From Hymenobacter yonginensis (GTDB lineage: Bacteria; Bacteroidota; Bacteroidia; Cytophagales; Hymenobacteraceae), in contig NZ_CP115397.1 in the NCBI RefSeq assembly GCF_027625995.1, positions 62,001 to 126,000 of the forward strand: a stretch of DNA of 64,000 bases, in the 5' to 3' direction. Within the stretch, counting starts at the first letter, position 1, and every line of letters begins with the position of its first letter. The notes under the pieces are model-generated. The model made no database searches. It had not been told where the DNA came from and saw only the letters and a program-made list of their open reading frames with translations. This document shows, piece after piece, positions 60,293 to 64,000 of the stretch. The translations under genes and the position numbers were made by a program.

Positions 60293-63172
60293 ATGCTCCT
60301 CACGCTCAGTTATCACGAAACGGCGCAGCGCCCAGCCAGCGCGGCCTTCCTGCGGGGCTCCGACCCAGCGGCGTGGCTGCGCGAGCTAAGCCGCTGGAAC
60401 CTGCCCATCCACCAATTGGCCTGCTACCTCGTGCCCGAGTCCATCCGCTCGGTGCAGGTGGCCGGCTTGTTCGTGGTAGCCGCGGCCCCACTGCCCGCCG
60501 ATGTGCTGGAACCCTACGGCGCCGAAGCAGACGGGCGGCTTTTCGTGCCCGTGCAAGCTACTCTCTGGCCCGCCACCGCCCCCGACGAATTGGCTGCCGC
60601 CCTACTCTGGCCCCGGCAGCTGCTACACCCGAGCATCGGCCTGGTTGGCTTCGACACGGAGGACGAGCTGAGCCTGGTTACGCTGCTCGATTGTACCGCG
60701 CCGCGCGCCACCGACTGGAGCCGCGCCCGGCCGGGTATTGTGCCCAAGCCCCGGTTGCAGCAGGTGCGGGTACTGGCTCCCACTGTGGCCGAAGTGCTGG
60801 AATCGTTTCAGTCAGACGTGGGCACCGTGCCGCTGGCGCAGCTGCCAGGACTAGCCAAGAACCAGCCCGGTTCCGTGCGGAAAGCCTTTAACAGTCTGCG
60901 TCACCGCCTGCTGACAGCGGTACTGGCCATGATCCGGTGGCTACCGGGCTTGCCGGCAGCGCCCGTCGTGGGAGTGCTGGGCATGGTGCTGCTGGTGGTC
61001 ATGGCGTTTGCCCTTCTGGCTAGCGTAGTCTCGCAACTTGGTCAGGGTAGTCTTGGTGGTCTGATTGTGCCACTGACACTGCTAATCGTACGGATTTGGC
61101 GCAGCTTTTCAAATAAAGACGCGAACCAAACTATCCCCACCCGGCCCGTCACGTCGGCCCGGCCGGGCATATTTCAACGCCTGGAGAACTGGTTGGGAGG
61201 CCGCATTGACAACCTGGAGCAAAAGCGACAGAACGAGATTGAGCGGCTGCTGCGCCTGTTCAGCGAGAATACGGAGGAAGCCCTGAAATATGCCATTCCA
61301 CTGGGTGGCCCCTACCAGGACCGTGGCACCGCGCCGCAATCGGCCCGGCTGGGCCTCCGGTCTACCAATTTCAACCTCGGCGGCCTGGGCGGGGGCGGCC
61401 GGGTGGATACCTGGAACCTCGATGCCTACCGCCACAACCTGGGACTGCAGTATGGCGCCGCCGCCACCCGGGAAATCGCGGCCGGCCGGTTCAAAAAAGC
61501 AGCCTACATCTATGCCCACCTGCTCGGCGACTACCAGAACGCGGCCAATGCCTTGGAACAGGGCGGGTTCTATCGCGAAGCCGCCGCCCTCCACAAAGAC
61601 CACCTTCGAAACCTTCCGGCTGCCGCTAAGTGCCTGGAGCACGGCGGCCTGCTGCTCGAAGCCGCCGAAATCTACACTGAGCTCAGGGAGCACGAAAAAG
61701 CCGGCGACCTGTACCAGCTACTCGGCCAAACCGAACTGGCCGCCCGCCATTACGAGCGTGGGGTGAGCCTGTTTCTCGGTAACCAGGACCACCCCGCGGC
61801 TGCTCGCCTGCTGGCCGATAAGCTGGCCGATGCCTGCCGGGCGCAGACTGTTTTGCTTGATGGCTGGGCCAGTTCTAAGCAGCCCGAAGTGTGCCTGCGG
61901 CAGTATTTCGACGTGCTGGCCGCCCAGTCAGCAGCGAACCTGAGTGCGCACGTTCAACAGGTTTTTCAGCAGCATACTTCCGCTGCTCAGCGGATACCGC
62001 TATTGCAGGTGCTGGCCACCGTCAACGAAAAGCATCCGGCCCCGGAGCTGCTCACCGCCTCCCGCGACATTGCCTATGAGGTGGTGGGCACTGAAGCCAC
62101 TGCTGGCAACATGGCGTATCTGCCCCTGCTGCGCCATTTCCTGCCCGATGACCGGCTGATTTCGGCCGATTGCAGCCGCTTCGCCAGCCGCCAGCCGCCA
62201 CGCCCACTGGCTACTTCTAAGCTGTTATCCTCCTCATCGGCTCCGCAGTTGGATGCCACCATTGAGTGGATAAGTGCGGTGACGCACGGCCACCAGTGGG
62301 TCGCTATAGGCACGCGCGACAACCGGCTGCACTTAGCGCGCGGCAACTGGTACGGCCATGTGGAATACCATTCCTGGCTGGCGGACATGAGCGGGGTATA
62401 CGTGTTGCTCATAGCCGATGAACAGCACGGCAACACCATTCTGCTGCGCACATCGGAGGCGGTTGTTTTGGAAACCAAGCGGTTACCTAGAAATAAGTAT
62501 TTCTCCGTTGCTCTCACCGTGGAGTGCCCGAGTTGGCTTCCCCCCTGGCCTGCTCGGGTTTGTTTGCTGCCCGGTGGCATGACAGCCACGGCGCACCTGC
62601 AGGCAGCTACCATTACCGTGCAACGGTACCTGGCAGGGGGCCAAGGACTGCCTCCCTTTTATGCCCAACTAGCAGTTTCCATTGATGCTGGTGAGCAGGA
62701 ATGGCCCGACGAGTTGCTCTATCGGGACGGATACTACTACAGTTGCTGGGGTAACTACGCAGTGCGGTGGGCTGAAAAAGGCATCAGCCAAGTGCATGAA
62801 GTAGCCGAGGATTCCCAGGCTTTTCAGATGGCGTGGTCTTCTTACACGCCGAAGCTGCAACTAGCGGTGTTTACACCATTCAACCTGCTGCTTTGGGAAC
62901 CTCACCAACGAATTAGCAAGGAACCGCTACCCGTTTACTCCCCCAACTTCATGGTCACTGGTGACATGCAGTTCGTGAGCGCAGAACACTTGGTTATGCT
63001 TGATGATTCGACCGCCGTGCTGCTTCGGATGCAGGAACAGCGATACGAGCAGATCCGGCTTATTGAATTGGAACACATACCCGTCGCCGTGCTGCGCACC
63101 ATCAACCGCCAGCAGTTTGCGCTGCTGGAAACCACGGGCCGCATCACACTGCATCAGATAGGAGATGAATAG
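60293..63172 (+). CDS. membrane TPR/beta-propeller protein of the MoxR operon
   Basis: A 959-residue protein starting 4 bases after the previous stop. Residues 1-190 are an adaptor-like domain (LVPESIRSVQVAGLFVV). Two membrane helices lie at about 225-262 (VVGVLGMVLLVVMAFALLAS, then LGGLIVPLTLLIVRIW). TPR-like repeats follow at 400-500 (AGRFKKAAYIYAHLLGDYQN, FYREAAALHKDHL, LLLEAAEIYTELREHEKAGD). The last 320 residues are beta-propeller-like (WVAIGTRDNRLHLARGNWYG and later YYYSCWGNYAVRWAEKG). It could be the membrane effector of the operon. Confidence 0.65.
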   Translation: MLLTLSYHETAQRPASAAFLRGSDPAAWLRELSRWNLPIHQLACYLVPESIRSVQVAGLFVVAAAPLPADVLEPYGAEADGRLFVPVQATLWPATAPDELAAALLWPRQLLHPSIGLVGFDTEDELSLVTLLDCTAPRATDWSRARPGIVPKPRLQQVRVLAPTVAEVLESFQSDVGTVPLAQLPGLAKNQPGSVRKAFNSLRHRLLTAVLAMIRWLPGLPAAPVVGVLGMVLLVVMAFALLASVVSQLGQGSLGGLIVPLTLLIVRIWRSFSNKDANQTIPTRPVTSARPGIFQRLENWLGGRIDNLEQKRQNEIERLLRLFSENTEEALKYAIPLGGPYQDRGTAPQSARLGLRSTNFNLGGLGGGGRVDTWNLDAYRHNLGLQYGAAATREIAAGRFKKAAYIYAHLLGDYQNAANALEQGGFYREAAALHKDHLRNLPAAAKCLEHGGLLLEAAEIYTELREHEKAGDLYQLLGQTELAARHYERGVSLFLGNQDHPAAARLLADKLADACRAQTVLLDGWASSKQPEVCLRQYFDVLAAQSAANLSAHVQQVFQQHTSAAQRIPLLQVLATVNEKHPAPELLTASRDIAYEVVGTEATAGNMAYLPLLRHFLPDDRLISADCSRFASRQPPRPLATSKLLSSSSAPQLDATIEWISAVTHGHQWVAIGTRDNRLHLARGNWYGHVEYHSWLADMSGVYVLLIADEQHGNTILLRTSEAVVLETKRLPRNKYFSVALTVECPSWLPPWPARVCLLPGGMTATAHLQAATITVQRYLAGGQGLPPFYAQLAVSIDAGEQEWPDELLYRDGYYYSCWGNYAVRWAEKGISQVHEVAEDSQAFQMAWSSYTPKLQLAVFTPFNLLLWEPHQRISKEPLPVYSPNFMVTGDMQFVSAEHLVMLDDSTAVLLRMQEQRYEQIRLIELEHIPVAVLRTINRQQFALLETTGRITLHQIGDE

Positions 63173-63334
63173 GCTGTTTATTCCACCACCGCTTCTCTGC
63201 TGGTCGAGTGCAGCCTTTGGAGGGATTCATTTGTAAACTTTAGCTTGAACTACTTCTCTCATTTAGTTTGCGTGTAGATGAGTGTGTTGGCTAGGTCAAG
63301 TCTGACTACTTAGTCGACGAGTGAGCCGGTTTGA

Positions 63335-63835
63335 TCAGCGCCGAATGAGCAGAAGATGATGAAACGTGCCGGATGAGACGACAATGCGGACGGTGTACGT
63401 AGCAGATGCCCATGTAGCCACCGGTACAGTGAGTTGGCTAGCCGAAGATGCACCTTGCCATACATTCCGGCTCACTGCGTCAAAAACAGTCACGATAAGC
63501 CCGGATGTGGCTGCACTACCGGCTCGTACCGTCACCACGCCGGTGGCTGGCACCGGGAAAATGCTCGGCTCTATCGTAGCTGGTATTCCTGGGTTTAGGA
63601 GCGTGCCAGGCAAACCTGCCGGGGCTGCTCCCGTCAGGCCGGGCACCAGTAGGCAAGACACGCCCTCGGTAAGCGGGACGCCGGTTAGCGGATCCAGGGC
63701 GGCGGAGCCGACTAGCAAGCGCCCGGTAGGGTGAATAGAGATGAACGACACTTCCGGGTGAACCCGCACAGCGTCAGTAAATGTGTTGCCTAGGGCCCGT
63801 GCCCCCTTAGCGTCCAGCCACACTTTCAGAACCAC
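63335..63835 (-). pseudogene. orphan T9SS C-terminal sorting domain
   Basis: The last about 80 residues are a type IX secretion sorting domain: SIFPVPATGVVTVRAG, then LIVTVFDAVSRNVWQGAS and ATYTVRIVVSSGTFHHLLLIRR. The frame has no ATG and no signal peptide, and an in-frame stop lies 8 codons before the GTG start, so the N-terminal body has been lost. T9SS is a marker of Bacteroidota. Confidence 0.65.
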
Positions 63836-63868
63836 GACCGCGCCACGCTTAGCATCGAGCTACCCCAT

Positions 63869-64000
63869 ATGGTTTCCCTCGACGTGTGGAAAGACTTTGC
63901 CAGCCAGGGACTTTATATATTCGATTTGCAGCCCCACGCGGGACCTTATCGAAAGATGAAACAGTCAGAAGGCGAAATACCATCAGCCCTGCAACACGAC
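63869..64000 (+). CDS. partial open frame at the window edge
   Basis: Starts MVSLDVWKDFASQGLYIFDL and stays open to the last base. The protein is not recognised and the end is outside the window. Confidence 0.25.
   Translation, partial: MVSLDVWKDFASQGLYIFDLQPHAGPYRKMKQSEGEIPSALQHD

Noticed and set aside
1-64000. CRISPR array, tRNA or rRNA genes
   Set aside because: No spaced direct repeats of CRISPR type and no tRNA- or rRNA-like sequence could be found by eye; the tandem repeats present are iterons, a microsatellite and a 52-bp pair.

Overview
The window reads as accessory DNA from a high-GC member of the Bacteroidota, most likely a Hymenobacter-like cytophagale. The evidence is a type IX secretion C-terminal tail, TAnnTTTG-type -7 promoter boxes, almost no Shine-Dalgarno sites, and protein families typical of that group. 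An iteron origin beside a Rep_3 initiator (5.0-6.5 kb) and a MobC/relaxase pair (9.7-12.3 kb) point to a plasmid, or to a plasmid integrated in a chromosome. I saw no rRNA, tRNA or CRISPR array.

Layout. 0-1.4 kb: the decayed 3' end of a Tn3-family transposase with its 38-bp terminal repeat. 1.5-4.6 kb: a serine hydrolase/DUF4440-like pair, an AraC regulator and a tiny basic protein with a strong terminator. 5.0-12.3 kb: plasmid backbone, made of an AP2-Rep_3 fusion initiator, five 22-bp iterons, a dead transposase gene, a gene-poor purine-rich stretch, mobC and the relaxase. 12.7-17.6 kb: small hypothetical, lipoprotein, XRE and membrane genes, a dead L,D-transpeptidase and an HNH nuclease. 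17.9-20.8 kb: an unusual helicase that appears to be anchored in the membrane with an exported cysteine-rich domain.

21.3-47.6 kb is a defence island. It holds a four-base-overlapping metallopeptidase/Mrr-like nuclease pair, then a DNA phosphorothioation locus of SspABCD-SspFGH composition. In that locus sspB-sspC-sspD-sspF-sspG-sspH run leftward and sspA is divergent. Next come an HNH nuclease, a VOC protein, a RES-domain protein, a broken Mrr-like nuclease, an AT-rich membrane protein, a dead GH2 beta-galactosidase fragment and a tyrosine recombinase. The island lies between two palindromes sharing the core CCGATAA-N7-TTATCGG, one of them just upstream of the recombinase, so it may be a mobile cassette.

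48.1-52.2 kb: a three-subunit molybdenum aldehyde oxidoreductase operon of PaoABC type, followed by a cyclophilin-like-fold protein, a 422-bp non-autonomous inverted-repeat element and several decayed small genes. 55.3-63.2 kb: a five-gene operon with a MoxR AAA+ ATPase, a vWA-like/beta-propeller protein and a membrane TPR/beta-propeller protein. Its composition matches the predicted MoxR-vWA-beta-propeller conflict systems. The right edge carries an orphan T9SS sorting tail.

Working together: SspA and SspD would mobilise sulfur, SspB and SspC would place it in the DNA backbone, and SspFGH would attack unmodified DNA. The peptidase/nuclease pair, RES protein, membrane protein and MoxR operon look like independent defence layers. 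Functions are assigned from motifs and gene order only; no database search was run.
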